From assembly GCA_949298575.1 (NCBI GenBank), contig CASFXH010000001.1:1-64000 (forward strand): a DNA stretch of 64,000 nucleotides, written 5' to 3'. Each line of letters begins with the position of its first letter. Position 1 is the first letter of the stretch. The notes under the pieces are model-generated. The model made no database searches. It was given only the letters and a program-made list of their open reading frames with translations, and was not told where the DNA came from. A program made the translations under genes and the position numbers. Positions 14,756-24,063 of this stretch are shown here, one piece after another. This DNA is from an uncultured Parabacteroides sp. Its GTDB lineage: Bacteria > Bacteroidota > Bacteroidia > Bacteroidales > Tannerellaceae.

Positions 14756-16177
14756 ATGAAGCATGCATTCAAATTACGCGCCGCCACGTTGGCCGTGGCG
14801 AGCGTTTGCTTGGCGCTCCTCTCAGCTTGTACGCGTTACAACGTGGAGGAGCCTCTCTCCAGTTTCAAGAATACGGCGACGGGTACGACCGCCGGCACGG
14901 AGATGACCGTGGCCGAAGGCGATATCTGGCTCGCCGGGACGGATTACACGAACTTTATCTTGAAAGGTCAGGCCCGCACCGTCGCTGACGCTGAGGCCGC
15001 TCTGCTCTTTCATACGGATGGACAATCAGGCTATGAAGTTTTGTTCCGCAATGGGCCGATCGATGGAACTCGTAAGACAGGCAGTCTTTCAGCCGTCCGC
15101 AATCTTTATCGCTCGTTAGCTCATGATGGCGATTGGTTCGATTTTGAGGTGGCTGTCCGTGGAAAGAACATCGCGGTGGCGATCAATGGGACAGATGTCG
15201 TCTGCTATACTGAACCGGCCAGTCCCTATCGTGTGGATGCCTATAAGAGCCGCTTACTCTCGCACGGTGACTTCGCCTTGAAGGGCGTGAAGGGATCGGT
15301 TGATTTTCGCGACCTGAAGGTCACTCGCCTGGAGGACACTGCCGTAAATCCTAATGACACCCTCCCTCTGGTTGATGAGACGACCGACAAGGTGATTCGT
15401 TATCAACAGCAAAACTTCCCGATCATTGACTACCACGTGCACTTGAAAGGAGGCTTGACGAAAGAGCAAGCTCATGCCATGTCGATGAACTATGGAATCA
15501 ACTATGGTGTCGCTCCCAATGCGGGCGAGGGTGGTGTTGGCCGGATGTTAGCCAATGATGATGAGGTCTATGCTTATTATGAGGAGGTAAAGGATATGCC
15601 GTTCTTCTGCGGCGTGCAGGGCGAGGGGCGTAAATGGACTTCGACCTTCTCGCAAGAGGCTCTTGGCGTGTTTGACTATCTTTTCACTGACGCCATGACG
15701 ATCGTCGACGCCAAGGGAAGACTCTCGCGTATTTACCGTCCCGAGGAGGTGCACTACGATGGGCAATCGAAAGACCGTTACATGGCCCAGATCGTCGACC
15801 AGACCGTAAAGATCCTCACTAATGAACCTGCGGATATCTTCGCTAATCCTACATATATTCCTGACGATATGAATCCGGACTACGCGAAGTATTGGACGGA
15901 TGAGCGTGTAGATCGCGTTCTCGATGTCCTGCAGAAATACCAGATTGCGCTCGAAATAAATCCTCGCTACAAAATTCCTAGCTTCGACATTATTAAGAAG
16001 GCTAAGGAACGTGGCATTAAGTTCACTTTTGGTACAAACAATGTTGACGCTAACTTTGGTAAGTTAGAGTATTGCTTTGAGGCCATCGAGCAATGCGGTA
16101 TCACGGTCGACGACCTCTGGTTCCCCTCGATGAGCATCCGTCGCGATCGTCCTGTCGTGATTTATAATAAATGGTAA
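14756..16177 (+). CDS. Lipoprotein fusing a DUF1080-like lectin fold to a PHP-like metal hydrolase domain
   Basis: A 473-residue exported lipoprotein (signal VASVCLALLSAC). Residues about 35-205 look like DUF1080 (3-keto-disaccharide hydrolase/LamG-like fold: LLFHTDGQSGYEVLF, GDWFDFEVAVRG, VDFRDLKVTRL). Residues about 220-473 begin with IDYHVHLKGGLTKEQA, the HxH metal motif of PHP or amidohydrolase domains, and later show FTFGTNNVDANFGKLEY near the end of the barrel. Which half is catalytic and on what substrate is unknown; a role in sugar or phosphoester turnover outside the cytoplasm is inference. A hairpin terminator follows directly. Base composition is slightly more AT-rich than the dapB region. 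Confidence 0.72.
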   Translation: MKHAFKLRAATLAVASVCLALLSACTRYNVEEPLSSFKNTATGTTAGTEMTVAEGDIWLAGTDYTNFILKGQARTVADAEAALLFHTDGQSGYEVLFRNGPIDGTRKTGSLSAVRNLYRSLAHDGDWFDFEVAVRGKNIAVAINGTDVVCYTEPASPYRVDAYKSRLLSHGDFALKGVKGSVDFRDLKVTRLEDTAVNPNDTLPLVDETTDKVIRYQQQNFPIIDYHVHLKGGLTKEQAHAMSMNYGINYGVAPNAGEGGVGRMLANDDEVYAYYEEVKDMPFFCGVQGEGRKWTSTFSQEALGVFDYLFTDAMTIVDAKGRLSRIYRPEEVHYDGQSKDRYMAQIVDQTVKILTNEPADIFANPTYIPDDMNPDYAKYWTDERVDRVLDVLQKYQIALEINPRYKIPSFDIIKKAKERGIKFTFGTNNVDANFGKLEYCFEAIEQCGITVDDLWFPSMSIRRDRPVVIYNKW

Positions 16178-16183
16178 ACTAAT

Positions 16184-16220
16184 AAGTCCCTACGGCTGCA
16201 AGCAGACCGTGGGGACTTTA
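16184..16220 (+). terminator. Hairpin terminator after the DUF1080-PHP-like gene
   Basis: AAGTCCCTACGG (16184-16195) pairs with CCGTGGGGACTT (16207-16218), all 12 positions pairing with one G-T wobble, over an 11-base loop. It starts six bases after the stop codon. The T run after it is short. Confidence 0.7.
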
Positions 16221-16288
16221 TATGTTAATCTTTATTTCTAGAATCTATTTCCTATCTCTTACATGGGTAATTCTCTTTCCTTTGAATG

Positions 16289-17830
16289 TCATTGCCCCCA
16301 ATTCTCGCGATCGAGACTTCGGTATAGGATGGCTTCAGCCAAGTGATGTGCTTCGATGGAGGAGGAGTTTTCAAGGTCGGCGATGGTACGGGCCACTTTC
16401 AAGATGCGATCGTAGGCACGAGCGGAGAGGTTGAGCCGACGCATGGCATTTTTCAAAAGATTGAGTCCTGCCGCATCAGGAATTGCGAATTCCCGGAGAA
16501 GACGGGAACTCATCTGGGCATTACAATAGACACCGTTTTCGTGGGCGAAACGTTTCTCTTGGATAAGGCGAGCTTTGATGACACGCTCTCGGATCTGTTC
16601 GCTTGATTCGGATGGTTGTAAGTCCGATATTTTTTCGAAAGGAACGGGGACAATTTCGATTTGAATGTCGATTCGGTCGAGCAAAGGACCTGAGATGCGG
16701 CTCATGTATTTCTGAACCATGCCTGGTGTGCAAAGGCAGGTGCGTTCGGGATGGTTGTAGTAGCCGCAGGGGCAGGGATTCATAGACGCGACCAGCATGA
16801 AACCCGCTGGATATTCTACCGTAAAGCGGGCTCGCGAGATTTGGATCTTCCTATCTTCAAGGGGTTGGCGCATGACTTCCAGCACGCCTCGATTGAATTC
16901 CGGTAGTTCGTCGAGGAAAAGGACTCCGTTGTGGGCAAGGCTAATCTCGCCGGGAATAGGGTTGACACCACCACCGCCTACCATGGCGACGTTCGAGATC
17001 GTATGATGGGGCGCTCGGAAGGGACGTTGGGTCATGAGCGAAACTCCACCTTGGATTTTGCCCGCGACGGAGTGAATCTTAGTCGTTTCCAAGGACTCTT
17101 GTAGGGTGAAAGGAGGGAGAATGGATGGAAGGCGTTTAGCCATCATCGACTTACCGCTTCCGGGAGGGCCGATGAGGATGATGTTGTGTCCACCGGCGGC
17201 GGCGACTTCGAAGGCTCTCTTCACGTTTTCTTGCCCTTTAACGTCGGAAAAGTCGCAATCGTAGTTCTGCTGTTTAGCGTAGAATTCTTTGCGGGTGTCG
17301 ACTACTGTGGGTTCCAATTCTCGTTTGCCATCAATGAATTCGATCACCTCTTTTAATTCCGCGACACCATAGACTTTTAAGTTATTGACAACTGCGGCTT
17401 CGTAAGCATTCTGTTTGGGCAGGATTAGGCCTTCGAAGCCAGCTTCTCGAGCTTTGATGGCAATGGGGAGCGCTCCCTTGATGGGTTGGAGACTGCCGTC
17501 GAGCGAGAGTTCGCCCATCATCATGTATCGTGAGAGGCGATCGCTGTCTACTTGTTCGGCGGCGGCTAGGATGGCGATGGCTAGGGGTAGATCGTAGGCG
17601 GAACCTTCTTTACGGATATCAGCGGGGGCCATGTTGATGACGATTCGGTTTCGGGGAAACGTCAGTCCACATACTTGGAGCGCGGATATGATTCGTTCAT
17701 GACTTTCGCGCACTGCCACATCAGGCAGGCCAACCAAGAAAAATTGGATACCTTTGGTGCAATTGACTTCAATAGTGATGATGGTGGCGGAAATGCCTTG
17801 CAAAGCCGCCGCATAAGCTTTTACTAGCAT
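16289..17830 (-). CDS. YifB/ComM-family Mg-chelatase-like AAA ATPase
   Basis: A 513-residue AAA+ ATPase. The N-terminal ChlI/Lon-like domain (about 1-190) begins MLVKAYAAALQGI, typical of YifB. The Mg-chelatase ATPase part has Walker A GPPGSGKSMMAKRLPS, a Walker B-type FLDELPEF and the C-terminal domain with LNLSARAYDRILKVARTIAD. Members related to ComM act as hexameric helicases in branch migration during natural transformation; the function in Bacteroidetes is not shown. It is monocistronic, separated by 79 bp from the gene upstream of it on the minus strand. Confidence 0.94.
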   Translation of the reverse strand: MLVKAYAAALQGISATIITIEVNCTKGIQFFLVGLPDVAVRESHERIISALQVCGLTFPRNRIVINMAPADIRKEGSAYDLPLAIAILAAAEQVDSDRLSRYMMMGELSLDGSLQPIKGALPIAIKAREAGFEGLILPKQNAYEAAVVNNLKVYGVAELKEVIEFIDGKRELEPTVVDTRKEFYAKQQNYDCDFSDVKGQENVKRAFEVAAAGGHNIILIGPPGSGKSMMAKRLPSILPPFTLQESLETTKIHSVAGKIQGGVSLMTQRPFRAPHHTISNVAMVGGGGVNPIPGEISLAHNGVLFLDELPEFNRGVLEVMRQPLEDRKIQISRARFTVEYPAGFMLVASMNPCPCGYYNHPERTCLCTPGMVQKYMSRISGPLLDRIDIQIEIVPVPFEKISDLQPSESSEQIRERVIKARLIQEKRFAHENGVYCNAQMSSRLLREFAIPDAAGLNLLKNAMRRLNLSARAYDRILKVARTIADLENSSSIEAHHLAEAILYRSLDRENWGQ

Positions 17831-17909
17831 AGTTCAAAGTTCTGTGTTTATGTAAATTAGTACTTGTTCTATCGTTAAAGTTGGTCAATCTTCAAAAGAG
17901 GATTTTATT

Positions 17910-19010
17910 TTATTCCTCTTCGAAAACATTTTCCAGCGTTTGTGCCAGCTCGATGTCGTTTGCTGTTTTCAGCAAGATTTTCTTATCATCGCCAATCAGC
18001 AAGCAATGAGGAAGCACGTTGACGTTATAAAGATCGATCAGCCGGATCGCTTGTCCAGCTGAATCGGTGACAATGTTCCAATCTATGGAATCTTTTTCCA
18101 ATTGAGAACGTACTTCGCCTGCATCCGAATCGAGGGTAATTAACAAGACTCCCAGTTTTTCTTTGGGGTATTGACGGATTATTTGATCGAGTGCCAAATC
18201 TTGGGTATGACATTGATCGCACCACGGTGCCGTGAAAGCTAGCAGTTTATAAGCTTGTGGGAACGAGTCGAGGCTGACCGTTTTTCCGTCGATATTCCTG
18301 ACGGAGAAATCAGGGGCTTCGGCTCCTAATGCGGTTCGTTTGGCTCGGGCACTGTATTGTTCCAACTCAAGGTAGAGAAAAAAGTTTTTGAGTTGAGGGT
18401 CCAGGAGAGCCAGCAATTCATCTATTTTCCGAGTGTCGTCAGGGTCTAGGAAGAAATCCTGAATTAGCACAACGGAAGTTTCCTCGTCGGGATGATCCTT
18501 GATGTATTGAACTGCATTTTCAGCGAGCTGTAAGTTGATGTCTGCCATTCTTGCGGTGATATCTGTTTGCCGGGCACTGTTGTCCGAATCTGTTTTCATC
18601 GCTTGAGTAAGTTTCATCAATTCTTGGAGGGATTCTTTTTGATTGTTCTTAAAACGGGTTAATTGGTCGTTGATCCGTCCACCTTTTACTTGGAGGAGTA
18701 AGGGTTCCTTTATATCGCCGGAAATGACGGAGCTCTTTTTCAATTCCAAATAAACGGTTGCCCAATGGGTCTTATTTTCGAAAAAAACGGTCGCTGTGTT
18801 GAGGTTCTCGTTTTGGGTTTCCACGGAGAAGCGTCCTGGTTTTTCGCATATGAGTGTATCAACGGTCTTATAGCCATTTCCTTCAAACACCACATAGATG
18901 ATTGAATCCCGCACATTTGTTATTTTGCCTTCAATCCGGTAAGAGTAATCTTTCCCACAGGATGTTAAGCAAAAAAGGAGTCCCAATAGGTATGTGATTC
19001 GGTTTAACAT
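17910..19010 (-). CDS. TlpA/AhpC-like thioredoxin-fold lipoprotein with N-terminal DUF4369-like domain
   Basis: A 366-residue exported lipoprotein: LLGLLFCLTSC is the signal and lipobox. Residues about 20-120 (YRIEGKITNVRDSIIYV) look like DUF4369, a common partner of these proteins. The C-terminal 140 residues are a TlpA-like thioredoxin fold with the redox motif WCDQC and a cis-proline loop (NVLPHCLLIG). It likely acts as a thiol oxidoreductase in the periplasm or at the outer membrane. An ATG at 19103 would add 31 residues before the signal and overrun the -7 element at 19050-19057, so the ATG at 19010 is chosen. Confidence 0.85.
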   Translation of the reverse strand: MLNRITYLLGLLFCLTSCGKDYSYRIEGKITNVRDSIIYVVFEGNGYKTVDTLICEKPGRFSVETQNENLNTATVFFENKTHWATVYLELKKSSVISGDIKEPLLLQVKGGRINDQLTRFKNNQKESLQELMKLTQAMKTDSDNSARQTDITARMADINLQLAENAVQYIKDHPDEETSVVLIQDFFLDPDDTRKIDELLALLDPQLKNFFLYLELEQYSARAKRTALGAEAPDFSVRNIDGKTVSLDSFPQAYKLLAFTAPWCDQCHTQDLALDQIIRQYPKEKLGVLLITLDSDAGEVRSQLEKDSIDWNIVTDSAGQAIRLIDLYNVNVLPHCLLIGDDKKILLKTANDIELAQTLENVFEEE

Positions 19011-19049
19011 TACTTTAACAGAACAGCTTCTAAGATTCATTTTAGGCCG

Positions 19050-19057
19050 TAAAGGTA
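19050..19057 (-). promoter_or_regulatory. -7 element for the thioredoxin-like lipoprotein
   Basis: Minus strand reads TACCTTTA, one base from TAnnTTTG, 40 bp before the ATG at 19010. Confidence 0.4.
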
Positions 19058-19126
19058 AACATTTTTGATCAAACGCTTCTGTATTTATGATAAAATTAAC
19101 CAACTATTTTCTTTGAGGAGATAAAC

Positions 19127-19157
19127 AAAAAAAGCACGCCCATTAGGACGTGCCTTT
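19127..19157 (-). terminator. Rho-independent terminator of pckA
   Basis: On the minus strand GGCACG (19149-19154) and CGTGC (19134-19138) form a stem followed by a run of seven T (19127-19133). It begins 26 bp after the pckA stop. Confidence 0.85.
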
Positions 19158-19180
19158 CTATTTGATCGTTTGTTCGTGAA

Positions 19181-20788
19181 TTACAACTTCGGACCTGCGG
19201 CAACCAATGCCTTTCCAGCCTCATTGCCTTCAAATTTCGCGAAGTTTTTGATGAAGCGAGCTGCCAAGTCTTTCGCTTTCTCTTCCCATTGGCAAGCGCA
19301 CTCATAAGTGTCACGCGGATCAAGGATCTTCGGATCAACACCCGGCAATTCAGTCGGCACTTTGAAATCGAAGTACGGGATTTGTTTCGTCGGAGCCTTG
19401 TCAATCGAACCATCCAAGATCGCGTCGATGATACCACGCGTATCGCGGATAGAGATTCGTTTACCCGAACCGTTCCAACCCGTATTGACCAAGTATGCTT
19501 TGGCGCCTACTTTTTCCATTTTCTTGACTAACTCTTCGCCATATTTTGTTGGGTGCAAGCTCAAGAAAGCGGCACCGAAGCAAGCTGAGAAGGTCGGTGT
19601 CGGTTCCGTGATACCACGCTCCGTACCTGCCAACTTAGCGGTGAAGCCAGACAAGAAATAATATTTCGTTTGCTCCGGAGTCAGGATAGATACTGGAGGC
19701 AATACACCAAATGCATCAGCAGACAAGAAAATTACTTGATGCGCGTGCGGACCTTTAGAAACTGGCTTAACAATGTTTTGGATGTGGTAGATCGGGTAAG
19801 ATACGCGGGTATTCTCCGTTACGCTCTTATCAGCGAAGTCGATCTTGCCGTTGGCATCAACCGTTACGTTCTCCAACAAAGCGTCGCGCTTGATAGCGTT
19901 GTAGATATCAGGCTCGCTTTCCTTATCCAAGTTGATTACTTTAGCGTAGCAACCACCCTCGTAGTTGAACACGCCCTCGTCGTCCCATCCGTGCTCATCG
20001 TCACCGATCAACAGACGTTTCGGATCAGTAGACAGCGTAGTCTTACCCGTACCGGACAGACCGAAGAAGATAGCCGTATCAGTTCCTTCCATGTTCGTGT
20101 TAGCGGAGCAGTGCATAGAAGCGATGCCATGCAACGGATTCAGGTAGTTCATGATCGAGAAGATACCTTTCTTCATCTCGCCACCGTACCAAGTATTCAG
20201 GATTACTTGCTCGTTGGTCTTTAAGTTGAAGACGGTAGCGGTCTCAGAGTTCAAGCCCAATTCCTTGTAGTTCTCAACTTTTGCTTTAGCGGCGTTGAAA
20301 GAAACGAAATCAGGTTCGCCATAGTTGGCCAACTCCTCCTCCGTCGGACGGATGAACATGTTTTTAACGAAGTGTGCTTGCCATGCGACTTCCATGATGA
20401 AACGTACTTTCAGGCGAGTAGCCGGGTTGGCGCCGCAGAAAGTATCCATCACGAACAAGCGTTTTCCGCTTAATTGTTTAACCGCTTTAGCTTTCAAGTC
20501 AGCCCAAGCCTCTTCAGAGCACGGTTTGTTGTCATTCTTATATTCATCTGAAGTCCACCATACGGTATCCTTGCTAGCCTCATTGTATACGAAGAATTTG
20601 TCTTTAGGAGAACGGCCCGTGTAAATACCGGTCATTACGTTTACAGCGCCCAGTTCAGTGACTTGACCTTTCTCGTAGCCTTCCAAACTTGCTTTTGTCT
20701 CTTCTGCGTACAGAACATCATAAGACGGATTGTGTAAAATCTCTTTTACATCAGTGATTCCGTACTTGCTTAAATCTAAATTAGCCAT
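19181..20788 (-). CDS. pckA: Phosphoenolpyruvate carboxykinase (ATP)
   Basis: A 535-residue ATP-type PEP carboxykinase. In Bacteroidales it usually runs toward oxaloacetate, fixing CO2 and conserving ATP in the succinate branch of fermentation. Visible motifs are GRSPKDKF near residue 55, the kinase-1a P-loop [13 protein letters not shown] and the metal site [20 protein letters not shown]. The length is normal. It has its own -7 element (20873-20880) and a strong terminator, so it is monocistronic. The codon choice looks biased, as in highly expressed genes. Confidence 0.98.
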   Translation of the reverse strand: MANLDLSKYGITDVKEILHNPSYDVLYAEETKASLEGYEKGQVTELGAVNVMTGIYTGRSPKDKFFVYNEASKDTVWWTSDEYKNDNKPCSEEAWADLKAKAVKQLSGKRLFVMDTFCGANPATRLKVRFIMEVAWQAHFVKNMFIRPTEEELANYGEPDFVSFNAAKAKVENYKELGLNSETATVFNLKTNEQVILNTWYGGEMKKGIFSIMNYLNPLHGIASMHCSANTNMEGTDTAIFFGLSGTGKTTLSTDPKRLLIGDDEHGWDDEGVFNYEGGCYAKVINLDKESEPDIYNAIKRDALLENVTVDANGKIDFADKSVTENTRVSYPIYHIQNIVKPVSKGPHAHQVIFLSADAFGVLPPVSILTPEQTKYYFLSGFTAKLAGTERGITEPTPTFSACFGAAFLSLHPTKYGEELVKKMEKVGAKAYLVNTGWNGSGKRISIRDTRGIIDAILDGSIDKAPTKQIPYFDFKVPTELPGVDPKILDPRDTYECACQWEEKAKDLAARFIKNFAKFEGNEAGKALVAAGPKL

Positions 20789-20872
20789 CTTGTAATTAAA
20801 TTTTAGTGATTGACTTATATAATAAATTTCTCTTTTTCGTGGTGTTTATATGTTCGCCTTGTTAAGGCGCTA

Positions 20873-20880
20873 CAAAAGTA
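20873..20880 (-). promoter_or_regulatory. -7 element for pckA
   Basis: Minus strand reads TACTTTTG, a perfect TAnnTTTG, 85 bp before the ATG. The 308-bp gap 20789-21096 holds this element and the korB terminator; nothing else was recognised. Confidence 0.5.
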
Positions 20881-21001
20881 GCATTTTTTTCTGTCGCTCT
20901 AACCGTATTAAGGAAATTTTTCAGCAAAGGGCTGCCTTTTCCATACCATTAACATAATTCACTGTGAAATTGTCACATGCGGTTGGCAAATTCCTGTGAG
21001 A

Positions 21002-21064
21002 GATAAAAGAAACCGTGTCCATGATGAGCGTTTTTAACTTAAACCTCTCATGCCGGACACGGTC
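21002..21064 (-). terminator. Hairpin terminator after korB
   Basis: ACCGTGTCC (21012-21020) pairs with GGACACGGT (21055-21063); CATGAG/CTCATG extends the pairing imperfectly toward the loop. On the minus strand the stem is followed by TTCTTTTATC. It lies about 33 bp after the korB stop. Confidence 0.65.
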
Positions 21065-21096
21065 TCGTGTATGGATTAAAAGAAGTACCTTTGGGG

Positions 21097-22113
21097 CTAC
21101 TTGATTTCCCACGTTTCGCCACTTCTGAGGAAGTCGTCCAACGTGCGGCTTGGCATTTTTGCTTGTATTTCTTCCAGCTGTTGGTGGACGGCCGTATCAT
21201 AGGTCGGTGCGTCTACGTCGCGGATAATACCTAAGGCGACGGGCATGTCTCCTCCCATCATCGCGAGCATCATGTGTAAGGTGTTGTCCTTTTCATGCGT
21301 GTCGTGGACCAATACGTCATCGATCGTATAGCCATCTTCTCCGATGGTTACTGATTTTAGTTTCAGGCCATCGAGTACGATACCTTTATTGCTATCTTTC
21401 CCGTAGATCATTTTCTCGCCATGGCGCAGGAAGATGGTACGGTCTGCCCGGAATTCTTTGTCGACAATTTGTTTATGGATGCCGTTGTTGAAGATCATGC
21501 AATTGACCAAGACTTCGGTGACGGATGCGCCTTTATGACGGGCGGAAGCCGCCAATATATCAGTCGTGTTCTTCAAATCTACGTCAATCGCTCGTGCGAA
21601 AAAGTTTCCACGGGCGCCTAACGCCAGCTCGGCGGGGATGAAAGGATCCTCTACCGTACCGTAAGGTGAGCTTTTGGAGACGAAGCCCCTGTCGGATGTC
21701 GGGGAATATTGTCCTTTTGTCAGACCATAGATCTTGTTGTTGAAAAGCACGATGTTCAGGTCGACATTGCGGCGTACGGCATGGATAAAATGGTTGCCGC
21801 CGATAGCCAAGCAATCGCCATCACCCGTGATCAACCATACACTCAAGTCGGGGCGGGCGGTCTTGACTCCTGTCGCGATCGCGGCACCACGTCCGTGGAT
21901 GGTGTGGAAACCGTACGTATTCATATAATAGGGTAGGCGCGACGAGCAGCCAATGCCAGAAATCACGGCCATGTTGTGTGGCGCTACGCCTACCTCGGCC
22001 ATTGCCTTGTGTAAACAATTCAGGACCGCATGGTCGCCGCAACCTGGGCACCAACGGACGTATTGATCACTTTTGTAATCTTTGGGTTGATATTTCATTT
22101 CTTCTGTTGCCAT
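21097..22113 (-). CDS. korB: 2-oxoacid:ferredoxin oxidoreductase, beta subunit
   Basis: A 338-residue thiamine-diphosphate-binding subunit that, with the alpha subunit encoded 3 bp upstream, decarboxylates a 2-oxoacid (probably 2-oxoglutarate) to acyl-CoA with reduction of ferredoxin. The N-terminus has the cysteine motif RWCPGCGDH. The TPP motif is GDGDCLAIGGNHFIHA with a downstream NNKIYGLTKGQ. The length is normal for KorB. Pyruvate or branched-chain oxoacids are possible alternatives, since substrate choice cannot be read from the sequence. Confidence 0.94.
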   Translation of the reverse strand: MATEEMKYQPKDYKSDQYVRWCPGCGDHAVLNCLHKAMAEVGVAPHNMAVISGIGCSSRLPYYMNTYGFHTIHGRGAAIATGVKTARPDLSVWLITGDGDCLAIGGNHFIHAVRRNVDLNIVLFNNKIYGLTKGQYSPTSDRGFVSKSSPYGTVEDPFIPAELALGARGNFFARAIDVDLKNTTDILAASARHKGASVTEVLVNCMIFNNGIHKQIVDKEFRADRTIFLRHGEKMIYGKDSNKGIVLDGLKLKSVTIGEDGYTIDDVLVHDTHEKDNTLHMMLAMMGGDMPVALGIIRDVDAPTYDTAVHQQLEEIQAKMPSRTLDDFLRSGETWEIK

Positions 22114-22116
22114 CTC

Positions 22117-23967
22117 TTATGCCTCCAATATTTTAGTGAATTCCTCGACCAAGCGGGACACGATGAACGGTTGACCCTTGATCCGGTTGAACTGATAAGG
22201 TTCGAAGCCGGGCACCTTGCCACGCAAATAATTCGCGAATTGGCCATTGTTTTGTTCCGCCACGATGACTTTGGGGTAACGCGCCAAGACTTCTGCCGTA
22301 TTTTTGGGGAGCGGATTGATGAACTTGAAATGGGCCAGGGCTACTTTTTTGCCTTGCTCTTCCATCGTTTCCATCGCTTCGTAAAGGTGACCGTAGGTAC
22401 CTCCCCAGCCGACAATCAGCAGATCGGCGTTCTCGTCGCCCACCACTTGCACGTCGGGAATGTAATCGGCGATCTTGTCGATCTTGGCTTGGCGTGTCCG
22501 AACCATTTTTTGGTGGTTCATCGGGTCTGTCGAGATCGCGCTCGTATCATAGTCTTTTTCAAGACCTCCGAGGCGATGCGTGAATCCTTCCGTGCCGGGG
22601 ATCGCCCAATAGCGGACGAGGCTTTCTTTGTCTCTACGATAAGGTTTCCACGGTTTGTCGCCCGCGTAGTTTTGAACGTAATTGGGTTTGATTTCCGGAT
22701 ATTCCGCTAAGTTGGGCAAGCGCCAAGCGGAAGAACCATTGGCGATGAAGGCGTCGGTCAGTAAGATCACGGGAGTCATGTGCTCAACCGCCAGCTTGCC
22801 GGCCCAGAAGGCGGCGTCGAAGCAATCGGTAGGAGTCGACGCGGCTACGACGACCGCCGGACATTCGCCGTTACGTCCGTATAAAGCTTGCAGCAAGTCG
22901 GTCTGCTCGGATTTGGTTGGCATGCCAGTTGATGGGCCACCCCGTTGGACATCGATCACGACGAGAGGCAACTCGGCGATGACGGCCAAACCGATCGCCT
23001 CGCTTTTCAGGGCTAAGCCAGGGCCAGAGGTGGAGGTCGCGGCTAAACAACCGGCGAAGCTAGCGCCAATGGCGGTGCAGACACCGGCGATCTCGTCCTC
23101 GGCTTGAACGGTAATGACGCCTAGGTCTTTCCGTTTCGCCAACTCGTGCAGGATATCAGTGGCGGGCGTGATGGGATAGCTGCCGAGGAAGAGGCGGAGG
23201 CCCGCTTTTTCGGCGGCGGCGATCAAGCCGTAGGCGGTCGCTTTATTGCCGTTCACGTCCATGTAGGTGCCCGGGATGGCTTTCTTGCTTTCGATCCGAT
23301 AGGTCGAGACAGAGGCGTGGATGTTATGCCCGTAGTTGTAGCCGTCGGTTAACGCCTTGATATTCGCTTGGGCGATGGCGGGCTTTTTGGCGAACTTGTT
23401 TTGCAGGAGGTGCATCGCCGTCTCCAATGGCCGTTCGAACAGCCAGCAAACGAGGCCCAAGGCGAACATGTTTTTGCATCGGAGCGCGGATTTGTTGTCG
23501 AGCCCGAAATCTTTCAATCCTTCCTTGACGAGCGAGGAGATGGGCGCCGCCACGACTTGGGCGTTCGTCAGGCCCAGTTCCGTGAATGGGTCGTCGGTCG
23601 TGAAAAGCGCTTTTTCCAGGTCGCTTTTCAGGAAAGAATCCGTATCGATCAAGATGATCGCGTTCGGCTTAATATGGTTTACATTGACTTTTAAAGCGGC
23701 GGGGTTCATGGCGACCAAGACGTCGGCCTTATCGCCTGGGGTGAAGATCTTGCGAGATCCCAAGTGGACTTGGAATCCGGATACGCCGCTTAATGTCCCT
23801 TGTGGGGCACGGACTTCTGCTGGATAATCAGGAAATGTGGAAATCTCGTTGCCAAAGATGGCCGAAAGGTTCGAGAAGATGGTGCCTGTCAACTGCATCC
23901 CATCGCCCGAGTCGCCCGAGAAACGGATAACCACTTTTTCCAGCGTCGTTACTTTTGTTTGTTCCAT
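22117..23967 (-). CDS. korA: 2-oxoacid:ferredoxin oxidoreductase, fused gamma-alpha subunit
   Basis: A 616-residue subunit. Residues about 10-190 are the gamma domain (VIRFSGDSGDGMQLTG, then FPDYPAEVRAPQGT). The rest is the alpha pyrimidine-binding domain (LFLGSYPITPATDILHELA, AEDEIAGVCTAIGASFAG, TSTSGPGLALKSEAIG). It pairs with the beta subunit encoded 3 bp downstream to form the anaerobic 2-oxoglutarate:ferredoxin oxidoreductase typical of Bacteroidales, which supplies succinyl-CoA and reduced ferredoxin. It is separated from the alanine dehydrogenase gene by 96 bp. Confidence 0.94.
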   Translation of the reverse strand: MEQTKVTTLEKVVIRFSGDSGDGMQLTGTIFSNLSAIFGNEISTFPDYPAEVRAPQGTLSGVSGFQVHLGSRKIFTPGDKADVLVAMNPAALKVNVNHIKPNAIILIDTDSFLKSDLEKALFTTDDPFTELGLTNAQVVAAPISSLVKEGLKDFGLDNKSALRCKNMFALGLVCWLFERPLETAMHLLQNKFAKKPAIAQANIKALTDGYNYGHNIHASVSTYRIESKKAIPGTYMDVNGNKATAYGLIAAAEKAGLRLFLGSYPITPATDILHELAKRKDLGVITVQAEDEIAGVCTAIGASFAGCLAATSTSGPGLALKSEAIGLAVIAELPLVVIDVQRGGPSTGMPTKSEQTDLLQALYGRNGECPAVVVAASTPTDCFDAAFWAGKLAVEHMTPVILLTDAFIANGSSAWRLPNLAEYPEIKPNYVQNYAGDKPWKPYRRDKESLVRYWAIPGTEGFTHRLGGLEKDYDTSAISTDPMNHQKMVRTRQAKIDKIADYIPDVQVVGDENADLLIVGWGGTYGHLYEAMETMEEQGKKVALAHFKFINPLPKNTAEVLARYPKVIVAEQNNGQFANYLRGKVPGFEPYQFNRIKGQPFIVSRLVEEFTKILEA

Positions 23968-24063
23968 ACTTTAATTTATATGTGTTTCGCTTATCGCTGT
24001 AATTGGGTATTTAGATGTCCCGCGAAATAAGTCATAAACTTGGCGAGAACAAAATTTTTGGCT

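Noticed and set aside
20789..21096. Search for an RNA gene or riboswitch in the 308-bp gap upstream of pckA
   Set aside because: Only a -7 element and the korB terminator hairpin could be supported.
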